From a candidate division WOR-3 bacterium (GTDB taxonomy: Bacteria; SDB-A), in NCBI GenBank assembly GCA_016934535.1, contig JAFGSQ010000047.1, positions 1 to 32,834 of the forward strand: 32,834 nucleotides of DNA, written 5' to 3'. The translations under genes and the position numbers were made by a program. This document shows positions 1-7,637 of the stretch, piece after piece. The first letter of the stretch is position 1, and each line of letters begins with the position of its first letter. The notes below the pieces were generated by a model that saw nothing but the letters and a program-made list of their open reading frames with translations, ran no database searches and was not told where the DNA came from.

Positions 1-321
1 GCTGACAAGGGCATCCGTTCCCCAGTCAGGTTGAGGAGTGACAATAGGCTCTTTCCACTGGACAACTATCTCCATGATTCCATCGCCCGTCATCTCTCCG
101 AGGACAGGAAACAGACAAATTGAAGCGTCGTATTTGCCTTCATTCCAGAGATTTTCTATCTCTTCCTTCAAGAGAATATCCTCAGGTGTTGCTCCTTCTA
201 CAAGTAAAATTTCTATCATCGAGTTTTCTTTTTCCTGAATGCTCAAGCCTTCAAGTAAAGTCCAGACGGGCTGAGAACAAGTCACAGATCCGTAGACGAG
301 AAAAAACATCAGGGTCAACAT
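1..321 (-). CDS. N-terminal part of an exported protein (cut by left window edge)
   Basis: An open frame runs from an ATG at 321 to the left window edge (107 codons, no stop). A strong Shine-Dalgarno, AAAGGAG, sits six bases upstream. The first ~16 residues are hydrophobic (MLTLMFFLVYGSVTCSQ), which looks like a Sec signal peptide ending at Ser-Gln; the cysteine could alternatively be lipidated, although the -1 position (Thr) is poor for a lipobox. A short stretch near residue 75 (GEMTGDGIMEIVVQW) resembles the Asp-Gly turns of FG-GAP or similar beta-rich surface proteins. The rest of the protein lies outside the window, so no function is assigned. It reads in the same direction as the regulator at 423-3803, about 100 bases downstream of it. 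I see no clear terminator in the gap at 322-422. Confidence 0.6.
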   Translation of the reverse strand, partial: MLTLMFFLVYGSVTCSQPVWTLLEGLSIQEKENSMIEILLVEGATPEDILLKEEIENLWNEGKYDASICLFPVLGEMTGDGIMEIVVQWKEPIVTPQPDWGTDALVS

Positions 322-422
322 AGCTTTCTCCTTTGTTGTATTTTTCTCCGCGTCAATCTTGCCAACCAATACATACAGGAGAATTATAATTTCAAGCGTT
401 AAAAAAACATTAAATGGAAAAA

Positions 423-3400
423 TTAAACCAGTTTACAGTTGGAACAGATGCTTGAATAAAGCTCGAGAGTTTCAGGGCTCGGTTCCACTCCGTACTCTTC
501 GTTCAAATATTTTTTTATGAATTCAAAATGTTTTATGGCGCCTACTCTGTCACCCTGTTCATACAAACACCTCATTATAGTCCTGCCGGCTTGCTCGTCA
601 GATGAGTCCATGGTTGTCATTCTCTGAGCAAATTCGAGAGCCTTTTTCAGCTCAACTCTCTGAAGATTTAATTCAGATAGCCACAATAAAATTCCCCTCA
701 TTTGGGTCTGAAGTTCGCGCTGTTTTTCGACGGCTTTTTCAAAATAAAACTCGGGCAGGAAAACTCCTTCGTAAATATCAGCGGCCAGGAGCGCCGACCT
801 TTCTGCGGCGTGAACAAAACCTTTCCTCTTTTGAGATTTCCAGTCTATGACCGCTTTTTCAAACCTGAGAAAATCCACATTCAATTTCTCTTTGTCTAGT
901 TTTACAGCGTCTCCCTCTCTCAAAACAATCTTTTCACCCACGACATTGATGAGTTGATTGAGTGCAACACGAAAATTATTACTTCCCTTTCTTGAATCAG
1001 CGTCGGGCCACAATTCTGATGTCATCATTTCCCTCGTAAAGTTTCCACCTGAAGACGACGACAACATCAGTATAGCGAGAAGTTCTTTTGATTTTGCCAG
1101 TTTCCACTCTTTTGCGGTGACAAAATTCAACTCGCCCGGTCTTTTCACGTACAATCCGCCAAAAGTGAATATTTCTGTTTTCTGGTCAGTGAATTCAGGC
1201 TTATTTTCAGCCGCTTTTTTCAGCGCGTTTTTAAATCCGGCTTTTTTCATCAAAGGTATAAGGTTTTCTACGGCTTTACTGGCTCCCATATTATAAAGCA
1301 CGCCCATTCCTTCTAAAAATATCTTTTCTCCCTTTTTACCCCCGAGTTCCAATCCAAAATCAATGGACAGATATTTGAAAGCAATTTTTTCTTTATGTCT
1401 CAGGGCTAATTCTCTCGTTTTTTTATAACTTTCCAAGGCTTGTGATTTTTTATTTTTTTTCAGCAAAAACAGATTTTTTATCGCGAGCGCTTTTATATAC
1501 CTCGATTTCAGAGCGAGTTTTTTTGTTGTTTTGAGGGCTTCTTCCAGATATTTTTCAGATAAATCGTAATCGCCTTTTTTCAAACATATTAATCCGTTTA
1601 CTGTTAAATAACCGCAGCGCATTCCTTTATCCAAAGCCCCCTGATTTATTCTCTTTATAATCGCATCAGCGCTTTCGATCTCCCCTTTTTCAGCGAGCAG
1701 AATTGCTTTATGAGTTTGTATCGAGGCGCGCAGTCTTGAATTGTCTATTTTTTCCGCCTTCTGCAGAGCGAATTCGTAATATTTTTTAGCCACATCAAAT
1801 TCGCCTAAAATTTCATAACAGTTGCCAACGTAAAAAAGATCGATACCCATAGACTGATCCAGATCGAGTGATTGCGCCTGTTCCAGCGCGACATTAAGAT
1901 TTGAAAGTGCGGAATCAAGCATTCCGAGAGATATTTCAATGAGACCGAGATTGGAATAACACTCGGTAATACAATCGAGAAAGCGGCTTTCTTTGGCTAT
2001 GTTCAAGGCTTTCGTTATATGTTCGCGTGCGTTTTTGTGTTGACCCTTAAGATACATTACCTGTCCTATGTTTGAGAAAGCTTTGTATAAGGATAACGGC
2101 GCGGCGTTTTCAGGTATTTCAGAAATCAGCTTTTTTGACAATTCTTTCGACTCATTCATAAGTCCCATTCTTCTGAGAAACAGACATTTATCAGCTGACA
2201 GCATCCAATGGACTTCTCTTTTTTCTCCGGCAAACGAGAAAGCTTTGTTCAGACATTCTTCAGCCTCCGTGAAATTCTGATCCGAAAGACTGTTGTGAAA
2301 TCTCATACGGCAGTATTTTACCGCTTGTTCTGTAAATCCGTACTTTTCAAGATCCTGCAGAAGTTTTTCAGTGTCAGTTGATTTCGATTCCGCCTTTCCC
2401 AAAACCCAGGCGATGTAACTGAATTCGAATTCGACGAGTGCTTTTTTTTCATCCGGTACATCGGTCTTCGCTGATATCTCTCTTGCGATTTTAATGTTTT
2501 CCCACGCGAGTTTATAATCGTAGTTATGAAAAAATTCCTTGGAAATCTCGTACAAATAAAGCGCCAGCTCTTTTGTTATTTCGTCCTCGGAAAGGTCTTC
2601 AGTCAAATGACGGGAAATTTCTGCTGATTGAGATTTTCTGCTTTTATGGATAGAGGCAAGTCTTCTGTGCGTTTCCCGCCTCGCAGTAATCTTCATCCTC
2701 TCGTATATCAGTTCCCTTACAAGCGGATGTGAAAAAATACCTGAATTTCCTGAGCACGTCAGCAGGTTGAGACGTTGAAGATTTTCGCATATATCAGTGA
2801 ACTGATCCTGAGACATAGTTTTCTGCAGTTCTCTGAGAATAGAAAGATCAAATTTCTCGCCTATAACGGAAGCGCTTTCCAATATCCGTTTTTCCGGAAT
2901 CGATAGATTCGCCAAATGATTTTCTAAAACGCTTTCGAGTGTTTTAGGTATTTGAAAACCCCTGAAATTGTCAGATATGATCCATTCGTTTTTTTCGTCA
3001 TCGAATGAAATGATATTCCTATTGATCATGAATTCGATTATTTTCTCGACAAAAAGAGGATTGCCTCTGGTCACCGAATAAAGCCAATCATTGAAATTGT
3101 TCAAATATATATTTTTGAATTTTTCGTTCAAAAGATTAAGGAGCGCATCTTCAGGTAAATTTTCAAGATCCAGCGGAACAATCACTCTGTCGCGATACAA
3201 TTCTTTTTCCGAACGTCTCAACGATTCGTTGTTTTCATCGGATCGTTCGGCGGCCAGTATTAAAAACGGTATGTCTGCGGTTCTTTTAACCAGATATACA
3301 AAAAGGTCGAGAGATTCCTCGTTCATCCACTGGATATCGTCAAAAATCATAATTAGGGGTTTAAATCTCGAAAGATTAAGAAAAAAACGATGAAATGAAT

Positions 3401-3803
3401 AGTGTAAAGACTTTCGGCTTTTTGTCCTCTCGGAATTTGTCAGTTTTACCGGATAAAGCTCCCTTATTTTCGGGATTATGTAAGCGAGATATCCGGCAAA
3501 ATCAGGATTCAGCAATCTGGGAAGAGTCTGGCGTGGGAATTCCATGCGTTCTATAAAATCCTCAACTATGCTTATAAAAGGCGAATAATCGCTTTTGTCG
3601 TCTTTTATTATTTTTACGCTTAATAAATTCACATTCCGGCTTCTCACGTTTTCCGAAAAATGCTTCAGAAGAGTGGTCTTACCGACGCCGAGTTCGCCTT
3701 TTATCAGGACTGCTTTGCTGTTGCAATTTATGGCTTCTTCGAGACAATTCTCAAGTATGCCAATTTCCTTTTGCCTTCCGACAAAAGGATTTGATAGAGT
3801 CAT
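423..3803 (-). CDS. Large regulator: AAA-type ATPase, TPR array, C-terminal winged helix and BTAD domain
   Basis: About 1126 residues. Counting from the alternative GTG at 3812, a P-loop lies at 39-46 (GELGVGKT) and a Walker B at 153-162 (LIMIFDDIQW), as in the STAND/AAA ATPases of LuxR-, AfsR- and cyclase-type regulators. Residues ~430-860 are helical repeats of TPR character, with repeated A..Y...AL patterns. Residues ~878-985 match an OmpR/SARP-type winged helix (FGGLYVKR..., TSELWPDADSRKGSNNFRVAL). Residues ~985-1122 match a bacterial transcriptional activation domain, including the closing EYGVEPSPET. It is probably a cytoplasmic transcription factor gated by ATP and a ligand or protein sensed by the TPRs; targets are unknown. 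Classical SARP/AfsR proteins carry winged helix and BTAD at the N terminus, so the order here is inverted. The ATG at 3803 is preferred; a GTG at 3812 is possible. Confidence 0.85.
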   Translation of the reverse strand: MTLSNPFVGRQKEIGILENCLEEAINCNSKAVLIKGELGVGKTTLLKHFSENVRSRNVNLLSVKIIKDDKSDYSPFISIVEDFIERMEFPRQTLPRLLNPDFAGYLAYIIPKIRELYPVKLTNSERTKSRKSLHYSFHRFFLNLSRFKPLIMIFDDIQWMNEESLDLFVYLVKRTADIPFLILAAERSDENNESLRRSEKELYRDRVIVPLDLENLPEDALLNLLNEKFKNIYLNNFNDWLYSVTRGNPLFVEKIIEFMINRNIISFDDEKNEWIISDNFRGFQIPKTLESVLENHLANLSIPEKRILESASVIGEKFDLSILRELQKTMSQDQFTDICENLQRLNLLTCSGNSGIFSHPLVRELIYERMKITARRETHRRLASIHKSRKSQSAEISRHLTEDLSEDEITKELALYLYEISKEFFHNYDYKLAWENIKIAREISAKTDVPDEKKALVEFEFSYIAWVLGKAESKSTDTEKLLQDLEKYGFTEQAVKYCRMRFHNSLSDQNFTEAEECLNKAFSFAGEKREVHWMLSADKCLFLRRMGLMNESKELSKKLISEIPENAAPLSLYKAFSNIGQVMYLKGQHKNAREHITKALNIAKESRFLDCITECYSNLGLIEISLGMLDSALSNLNVALEQAQSLDLDQSMGIDLFYVGNCYEILGEFDVAKKYYEFALQKAEKIDNSRLRASIQTHKAILLAEKGEIESADAIIKRINQGALDKGMRCGYLTVNGLICLKKGDYDLSEKYLEEALKTTKKLALKSRYIKALAIKNLFLLKKNKKSQALESYKKTRELALRHKEKIAFKYLSIDFGLELGGKKGEKIFLEGMGVLYNMGASKAVENLIPLMKKAGFKNALKKAAENKPEFTDQKTEIFTFGGLYVKRPGELNFVTAKEWKLAKSKELLAILMLSSSSGGNFTREMMTSELWPDADSRKGSNNFRVALNQLINVVGEKIVLREGDAVKLDKEKLNVDFLRFEKAVIDWKSQKRKGFVHAAERSALLAADIYEGVFLPEFYFEKAVEKQRELQTQMRGILLWLSELNLQRVELKKALEFAQRMTTMDSSDEQAGRTIMRCLYEQGDRVGAIKHFEFIKKYLNEEYGVEPSPETLELYSSICSNCKLV

Positions 3804-3820
3804 TTGTTCCACAGAATAAA

Positions 3821-3849
3821 ATTATATCTATAAATAACCGGAATGAAAA
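3821..3849 (-). promoter_or_regulatory. Candidate sigma-70 promoter for the BTAD regulator
   Basis: On the minus strand, TTTTCA (3844-3849) is followed after 17 bases by a perfect TATAAT (3821-3826). The expected transcription start, near 3814, is only 2 bases before the GTG at 3812 and 11 before the ATG at 3803. The mRNA would therefore be leaderless or nearly so. This agrees with the absence of a good Shine-Dalgarno. Confidence 0.4.
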
Positions 3850-3958
3850 TTAGAAAGAAAAAAATCAATTGGAACATGAACACATCAATATAAGATTGAC
3901 TCGAACTAATTTTAACAAAGAATCCACTAAATATGGACTGATAAAAATTATTAATGTA

Positions 3959-3990
3959 TTGAAATAATCGGTAAAATACTTTACTGTAAA
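3959..3990 (+). promoter_or_regulatory. Candidate promoter with overlapping GTAAA/TTTAC half-sites
   Basis: TTGAAA (3959-3964), a 17-base spacer and TACTGT (3982-3987) form a plausible sigma-70 promoter for the small gene at 4018. Within it sit GTAAA (3971-3975), TTTAC (3980-3984) and GTAAA (3986-3990). These make an inverted pair with a 4-base centre plus a third half-site over the -10 element. The arrangement could be an operator, but in such AT-rich DNA it could also be chance. Confidence 0.3.
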
Positions 3991-4017
3991 TTATAGCCTT
4001 TTATGAATGGAGGACAA

Positions 4018-4215
4018 ATGGAACAGACATGCGAACTTCTTGAAAAATGCGGTTTTTTCCGAAAGTATCAGGATGTTGAAAATGAAATATGCGAGATGCT
4101 CATCGCCGAATATTGCAAGGGATCAATGATGAATGAATGCAAGAGAAAAGAATACAGACAAAAAAACGGGGTTCCACCATCCGACGACATGTTGCCTGAC
4201 GGCGAAATGCTTTGA
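4018..4215 (+). CDS. Small five-cysteine protein of unknown function
   Basis: Encodes 65 residues. The ATG at 4018 is chosen over the one at 4003 because GGAGG (4009-4013) is correctly placed only for it. Cysteines fall at positions 5, 11, 25, 33 and 41, all in the first two thirds, followed by a basic stretch (CKRKEYRQKNG) and an acidic, proline-containing tail (PPSDDMLPDGEML). No membrane segment or signal peptide is visible, so it should be cytoplasmic. The cysteine spacing is compatible with metal or Fe-S binding, but no named motif is matched. From memory, similar small proteins occur in other anaerobic or sensory-rich bacteria, but I cannot name the family. It stands alone, with its own candidate promoter, divergent from the BTAD regulator. 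Confidence 0.7.
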   Translation: MEQTCELLEKCGFFRKYQDVENEICEMLIAEYCKGSMMNECKRKEYRQKNGVPPSDDMLPDGEML

Positions 4216-4346
4216 TAATATTCTTATTCTGTTAAACTCGCATACTACATAGCACGCTGGTTTTTTTCGATAAATTTAACCAAACCTGTTCTGTTAAGAC
4301 AGAAATTTATTCAGCAAACTCAGATTCCTTCTAAAAGATATTTTTA

Positions 4347-4375
4347 TTGTAAAAAATATAATTCCCTTATATTCT
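4347..4375 (+). promoter_or_regulatory. Weak candidate promoter upstream of wecB
   Basis: TTGTAA (4347-4352), a 17-base spacer and TATTCT (4370-4375). Both boxes match the sigma-70 consensus at four of six positions in a very AT-rich gap, so chance is a real possibility. Confidence 0.2.
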
Positions 4376-4415
4376 TTTTAAAGCTATTTTTCAAGTGATT
4401 AAATCAAAAAAAACA

Positions 4416-5531
4416 ATGGGAAATAAAATTAAAAAAATCGCTATAATTGCAGGCGCTCGTCCAAACTTTATGAAAATTGGACCCGTTTTGAAAGCCTATG
4501 AATCAGCTACGGATAAAATGCTCTTCGTCCACACCGGTCAGCATTACGATTTCTCCATGAGCGACGTTTTTTTCAAGGAACTCGGCCTCAGAAAACCCGA
4601 TGTTTTTCTTGGAGCCGGAAGCGGCAGTCATGCCCTGCAGTCCGCCAAAGTGATGACCGAATTTGAAAAATGGTGTCTGGAAAACAAACCCGGCAGAGTC
4701 GTCGTAGCCGGCGATGTCAATTCGACCATGGCTTGCTCCATAGTCGCATCCAAACTGGGTATTCCTACAGCCCACATAGAATCCGGACTGAGGTCTTTCG
4801 ACAGAACCATGCCCGAAGAGATAAACAGAATAGTAACTGACCAGCTTTCGGAATTTCTGTTTACAACGAGCAAAGACGCCGAAGAAAACCTCAGAAAAGA
4901 AAACGTCTTCGGGAAGATACATTTCGTCGGTAATTCGATGATAGACTCGTTGTTGTATATTTCGGATAAACTCAACGGACAAACTCTTGACAACATGGGC
5001 TTAAAAAAATTCGAATACTGCCTTGTCACTCTTCACAGACCTTCAAACGTAGATAACAAAGATAATTTAAAAATTGTGACTGAAATACTGGCAAATGTTG
5101 CCGAGATAATCAAAATCATTTTTCCCGTTCATCCGAGAACTTTAAAAAACCTGAAAAATTTCGGATACAAAGAGAAACTCCATAAAAAAGATATATCTCT
5201 CACAGAACCTCTCGGTTACAAAAGCTTCGTAGAACTCGAAAAAAACGCGAAATTCGTCTTAACAGACTCTGGAGGCGTTCAGGAAGAGACGACTTATTTT
5301 AAAGTACCATGTTTGACTCTCAGACCTAATACGGAAAGACCGGTAACTGTGACAGAGGGCACAAACGAACTCGTTCCCCCCGACAAGAACATTATCCGTG
5401 AAAAAGCGTCTCAAATCATCTCTGGAAAATGGAAAAAAGGAACAGTTCCTGAACTCTGGGACGGAAAAGCAGGAGAGAGAATAGCGCAGATTCTCAGGGA
5501 TTGGCAATTAACAATTATCAAGAGACAATAA
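4416..5531 (+). CDS. wecB: UDP-N-acetylglucosamine 2-epimerase, non-hydrolysing
   Basis: Encodes 371 residues, the usual size for the family. It interconverts UDP-GlcNAc and UDP-ManNAc in the cytoplasm, supplying ManNAc or ManNAcA for surface polysaccharide. Family landmarks are in order: GARPNFMKIGPV (residues 13-24), HTGQHYD (39-45), HIESGLRSFDRTMPEEINR, TLHRPSNVD, PVHPRT, LTDSGGVQEET and RPNTERPVTVTEGTNELV. Together these cover the two GT-B-like domains and the nucleotide site. The ATG at 4416 places the first beta strand where the family begins. A GTG at 4395 would add seven residues; neither start has a clear Shine-Dalgarno. No other polysaccharide genes are adjacent, so it appears as a single-gene unit and the final sugar product cannot be inferred. 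Confidence 0.93.
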   Translation: MGNKIKKIAIIAGARPNFMKIGPVLKAYESATDKMLFVHTGQHYDFSMSDVFFKELGLRKPDVFLGAGSGSHALQSAKVMTEFEKWCLENKPGRVVVAGDVNSTMACSIVASKLGIPTAHIESGLRSFDRTMPEEINRIVTDQLSEFLFTTSKDAEENLRKENVFGKIHFVGNSMIDSLLYISDKLNGQTLDNMGLKKFEYCLVTLHRPSNVDNKDNLKIVTEILANVAEIIKIIFPVHPRTLKNLKNFGYKEKLHKKDISLTEPLGYKSFVELEKNAKFVLTDSGGVQEETTYFKVPCLTLRPNTERPVTVTEGTNELVPPDKNIIREKASQIISGKWKKGTVPELWDGKAGERIAQILRDWQLTIIKRQ

Positions 5532-5552
5532 CAATTGAGAAAAAGAAAGTAG

Positions 5553-5558
5553 TATAAT
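5553..5558 (+). promoter_or_regulatory. Perfect -10 box placing transcription start at the ATG of the 5566 gene
   Basis: TATAAT lies at 5553-5558, exactly seven bases before the ATG at 5566, and no Shine-Dalgarno is present. Transcription from this box would start at or next to the A of ATG, giving a leaderless mRNA. No good -35 box is seen at 16-18 bases; TTGAGA at 5535-5540 is only 12 bases away. Confidence 0.35.
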
Positions 5559-5565
5559 ATCAGGC

Positions 5566-5784
5566 ATGATACTCGACAAAGAAAAATACAGGCAATATCT
5601 TGAAAATTCTATAAAAAACGACAATCTAATATACGAGAAGAAACTTGAAATTTTTGAAGAGATGTTCATCTTGTCCAAGGATTTGGGTTTACTCAATAAA
5701 ATTGATCCTCTGGAAGGTACGGAAAAGAACATAAGAATAGCCGGAATATTGAATAGATGTTTAAAAAATAACTCCTCAGATTAG
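5566..5784 (+). CDS. Small helical protein of unknown function
   Basis: Encodes 72 residues, rich in Glu, Lys, Leu and Ile with a regular heptad-like pattern, so predicted mostly alpha-helical, soluble and cytoplasmic. There is no signal peptide, one cysteine near the C terminus and a Pro-Leu-Glu-Gly break around residue 50. I do not recognise the family. Support for a real gene is moderate. A perfect TATAAT sits seven bases upstream of the ATG, the reverse frame is less protein-like, and it fills the gap between wecB (35 bases upstream) and the convergent radical SAM gene (14 bases downstream). It could be a partner of either neighbour, but nothing in the sequence shows this. Confidence 0.55.
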   Translation: MILDKEKYRQYLENSIKNDNLIYEKKLEIFEEMFILSKDLGLLNKIDPLEGTEKNIRIAGILNRCLKNNSSD

Positions 5785-5798
5785 TCTATAGTTTTTAG

Positions 5799-6749
5799 TT
5801 ATACATTACAAGAATACCTGCATGAGCCTAAACACGATTGATAATGACCGCAGGAAATGCAATTTTCGGAATAATTGTCATTTCTAAAACATTTAAGTTC
5901 TTCACACTCAACAATGTCCTTGAAATCATCTTTAAGAATGTTTCCGAGTACTGTTGAGCTTTGCTCGCAAGGCCTGACTCTTCCTTCGAAATCAACCGCG
6001 AATTTGACAACACCGCACAGACACAATGACATTTTAATGTTCCTGAAACCGCTGATGTCCGATTTACACCTCTCGAAAGGCAAGCCGAAAATAACTGGCA
6101 AACCGTATTTTCCCGAAAACTCGTCGGCGATTTTTATCAACTCAAGTTTTTCATCCGTACTTAAAATGAGTTCTTTTTTATTTTTCGCTCCCCTTCCTGT
6201 CGGGGAAAAATAATTTATTGTCGCTGAATCCGCCGAAAAAGCGAAGGCGAAGCTTAGCAGATCGCGGATTTCAAAAAAATTTATCTTCATAGCCGTAATC
6301 GAGACATTTATCCTGAATCCGTGTTTTTTTGAAAGCGCAATGTTGGATTTTACAGCTTCCACTCCATCTTTTCCGCAGATTTGTCTGTATTTTTCTTCTC
6401 TCAAAGTCGGAAGCGATATGTCTATAAGGTCAATTATTTTTGAAGAATTTTTAATTAAAAATTCTTCGCTCAGATTTTTTCCGTTCGTCGCCAGGCTTAC
6501 AAACTTTACTTCAGGCCTGCAGAATTCTATTAGTTCACTGAGACCTGTCTCCAAAAGAGGCTCTCCGCCCGTAAAGCAAATTCCGACCGGTTTGATTTTT
6601 GAAATTATACTTCCAAGGATTTTAAAGCTATTTTCCCGATTGCTTGTTCCAAATGTTTTGTTTTCATGATTTTTCCAGACGTTGTAACAATATATACAGT
6701 CATTGTCGCAATCGGGGGTCGCTTCAAAAACGACAAATAAATCATTCAT
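5799..6749 (-). CDS. Radical SAM enzyme with C-terminal SPASM domain
   Basis: Encodes 316 residues from the ATG at 6749, which overlaps the stop of the upstream paralogue by 8 bases; earlier in-frame starts would intrude into that gene. Residues 14-21 hold the radical SAM cluster motif C-x3-C-x2-C (CDNDCIYC), and GGEP at 61-64 is the SAM-binding motif. The C terminus has a SPASM signature: C245, G256 and C261, GNI at 269-271, then C297-x2-C300-x5-C306-x3-C310 and C314. This predicts one or two auxiliary [4Fe-4S] clusters. SPASM enzymes typically modify peptides or proteins (PqqE, AlbA, anSME). It is the last gene of the operon and is coupled to two tandem paralogues, which are candidate substrates or partners. 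No short RiPP-like precursor with a leader is evident. The exact reaction is unknown. Confidence 0.85.
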   Translation of the reverse strand: MNDLFVVFEATPDCDNDCIYCYNVWKNHENKTFGTSNRENSFKILGSIISKIKPVGICFTGGEPLLETGLSELIEFCRPEVKFVSLATNGKNLSEEFLIKNSSKIIDLIDISLPTLREEKYRQICGKDGVEAVKSNIALSKKHGFRINVSITAMKINFFEIRDLLSFAFAFSADSATINYFSPTGRGAKNKKELILSTDEKLELIKIADEFSGKYGLPVIFGLPFERCKSDISGFRNIKMSLCLCGVVKFAVDFEGRVRPCEQSSTVLGNILKDDFKDIVECEELKCFRNDNYSENCISCGHYQSCLGSCRYSCNV

Positions 6750-7602
6750 CCGAGAGCAGGTCTCTGAAAAGCGTGTCCATGAAGGGCAGGATAGTCTCCA
6801 AATAAAGCAAATCGGTTTTCGTCTTTTCATACAGCACATTGTATGAATCAAATACCGAATCACTTATTAAATTTTCATTTCTGAGTGAATCCATTCTTTT
6901 GTATGTCATATCAATGATTTTCAGGACGTCAAAATCTTCGTTTTCAACCCCATAAAGGTCTACCGGAGTTTCCCATCCCCATCTGTTCAATATCTGATGT
7001 GCGGTCTGAATTTTCGAGTATTTTTCAAGTTTTAGAATTATGTTGTCGAGAGCAGAATCAAATTGAGACCCGGAGATTTTTTCTTCGTCAAGGAGTCTGA
7101 AAAGCGTGTCGGTTTTCGCGTCAATGGCTTTAATCAGATTGTCGGAATTTATATCTATGGACGGTACTACCATCCTTGTCATGTATATGTATCCGGACAT
7201 GTATTTTATCCTCGACTCGATCATATTAGACAGCAGTTCAATTTCAAAAGAAGTAATAAGTCCCTCTTTTTCCATATCATTCATTGCATTCAATACTTTG
7301 TCTAAATTTTCTTCATGCGAGGACATATCAATGTATATAAAGCGATCTGCAGCGATTCCTGAATCGGGATGACTGTAATCAATCAGTGCGTCCAATTCCC
7401 TCCACATATTCTTGTATTCATTCCAGCCTTGAGACGACAATATTGAAGCTGCTCGGCTATGGTCATTTCTGTTTTCTCCACGCTTTCCATTACCATCTTC
7501 CGCGCGCTTTAAAGTGCATTTGAAAAGATTTACGGGCGCGGCAACAGCCAAAACAAAAAAACTTGCGAGCATTTCTTTAATAAACTTATTTTTATTCTTC
7601 AA
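6742..7602 (-). CDS. Tandem paralogue B, N-terminally hydrophobic helical protein of unknown function
   Basis: Encodes 286 residues from a TTG at 7602. This start has AGGAG six bases upstream (7608-7612) and makes the N terminus line up with paralogue A: basic, hydrophobic, then Phe-Lys-Cys. Residues ~10-27 are a hydrophobic segment (MLASFFVLAVAAPVNLF) that would export or anchor the protein; Lys before Cys argues against a lipobox. A charged, probably disordered linker follows, then a helical domain. It is clearly homologous to the next gene upstream, sharing GYI(F/Y)(L/M)TR, QFDSAL(E/D)NI, (R/N)WGW and PFMD(S/T)LFR. Three stretches resemble SHOCT-like helical hairpins (pattern L..E..IS...FDS.L). 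No enzyme motif is seen. Its stop overlaps the radical SAM start. Confidence 0.75.
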   Translation of the reverse strand: MKNKNKFIKEMLASFFVLAVAAPVNLFKCTLKRAEDGNGKRGENRNDHSRAASILSSQGWNEYKNMWRELDALIDYSHPDSGIAADRFIYIDMSSHEENLDKVLNAMNDMEKEGLITSFEIELLSNMIESRIKYMSGYIYMTRMVVPSIDINSDNLIKAIDAKTDTLFRLLDEEKISGSQFDSALDNIILKLEKYSKIQTAHQILNRWGWETPVDLYGVENEDFDVLKIIDMTYKRMDSLRNENLISDSVFDSYNVLYEKTKTDLLYLETILPFMDTLFRDLLSDE

Positions 7603-7607
7603 GATAT

Positions 7608-7612
7608 CTCCT
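7608..7612 (-). promoter_or_regulatory. Shine-Dalgarno that fixes a TTG start for paralogue B
   Basis: AGGAG on the minus strand, six bases before TTG at 7602. The longest open frame would start at 7728, inside the upstream gene and without a ribosome site. Using the TTG instead gives 286 residues, against 285 in the neighbouring paralogue. Confidence 0.65.
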
Positions 7613-7637
7613 GCTTTAATTTTCAACGAAACATGTT

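Noticed and set aside
322-422. Terminator or promoter between the BTAD regulator and the left-edge gene
   Set aside because: The palindrome near 425-434 has too small a loop, and the TTGGCA-like box upstream of the left gene lacks a convincing -10.
4289-4304. Hairpin TTCTGT-TAAG-ACAGAA as a terminator after the small Cys gene
   Set aside because: The stem is low in G+C and no T run follows directly; it lies ~75 bases past the stop.
4503-4982. 159-residue antisense ORF
   Set aside because: It lies wholly opposite wecB, whose motifs are all in the plus frame; no ribosome site or recognisable motif.
5785-5798. Terminator between the convergent genes ending at 5784 and 5799
   Set aside because: The 14-base gap and its flanks contain no usable inverted repeat with a T run.
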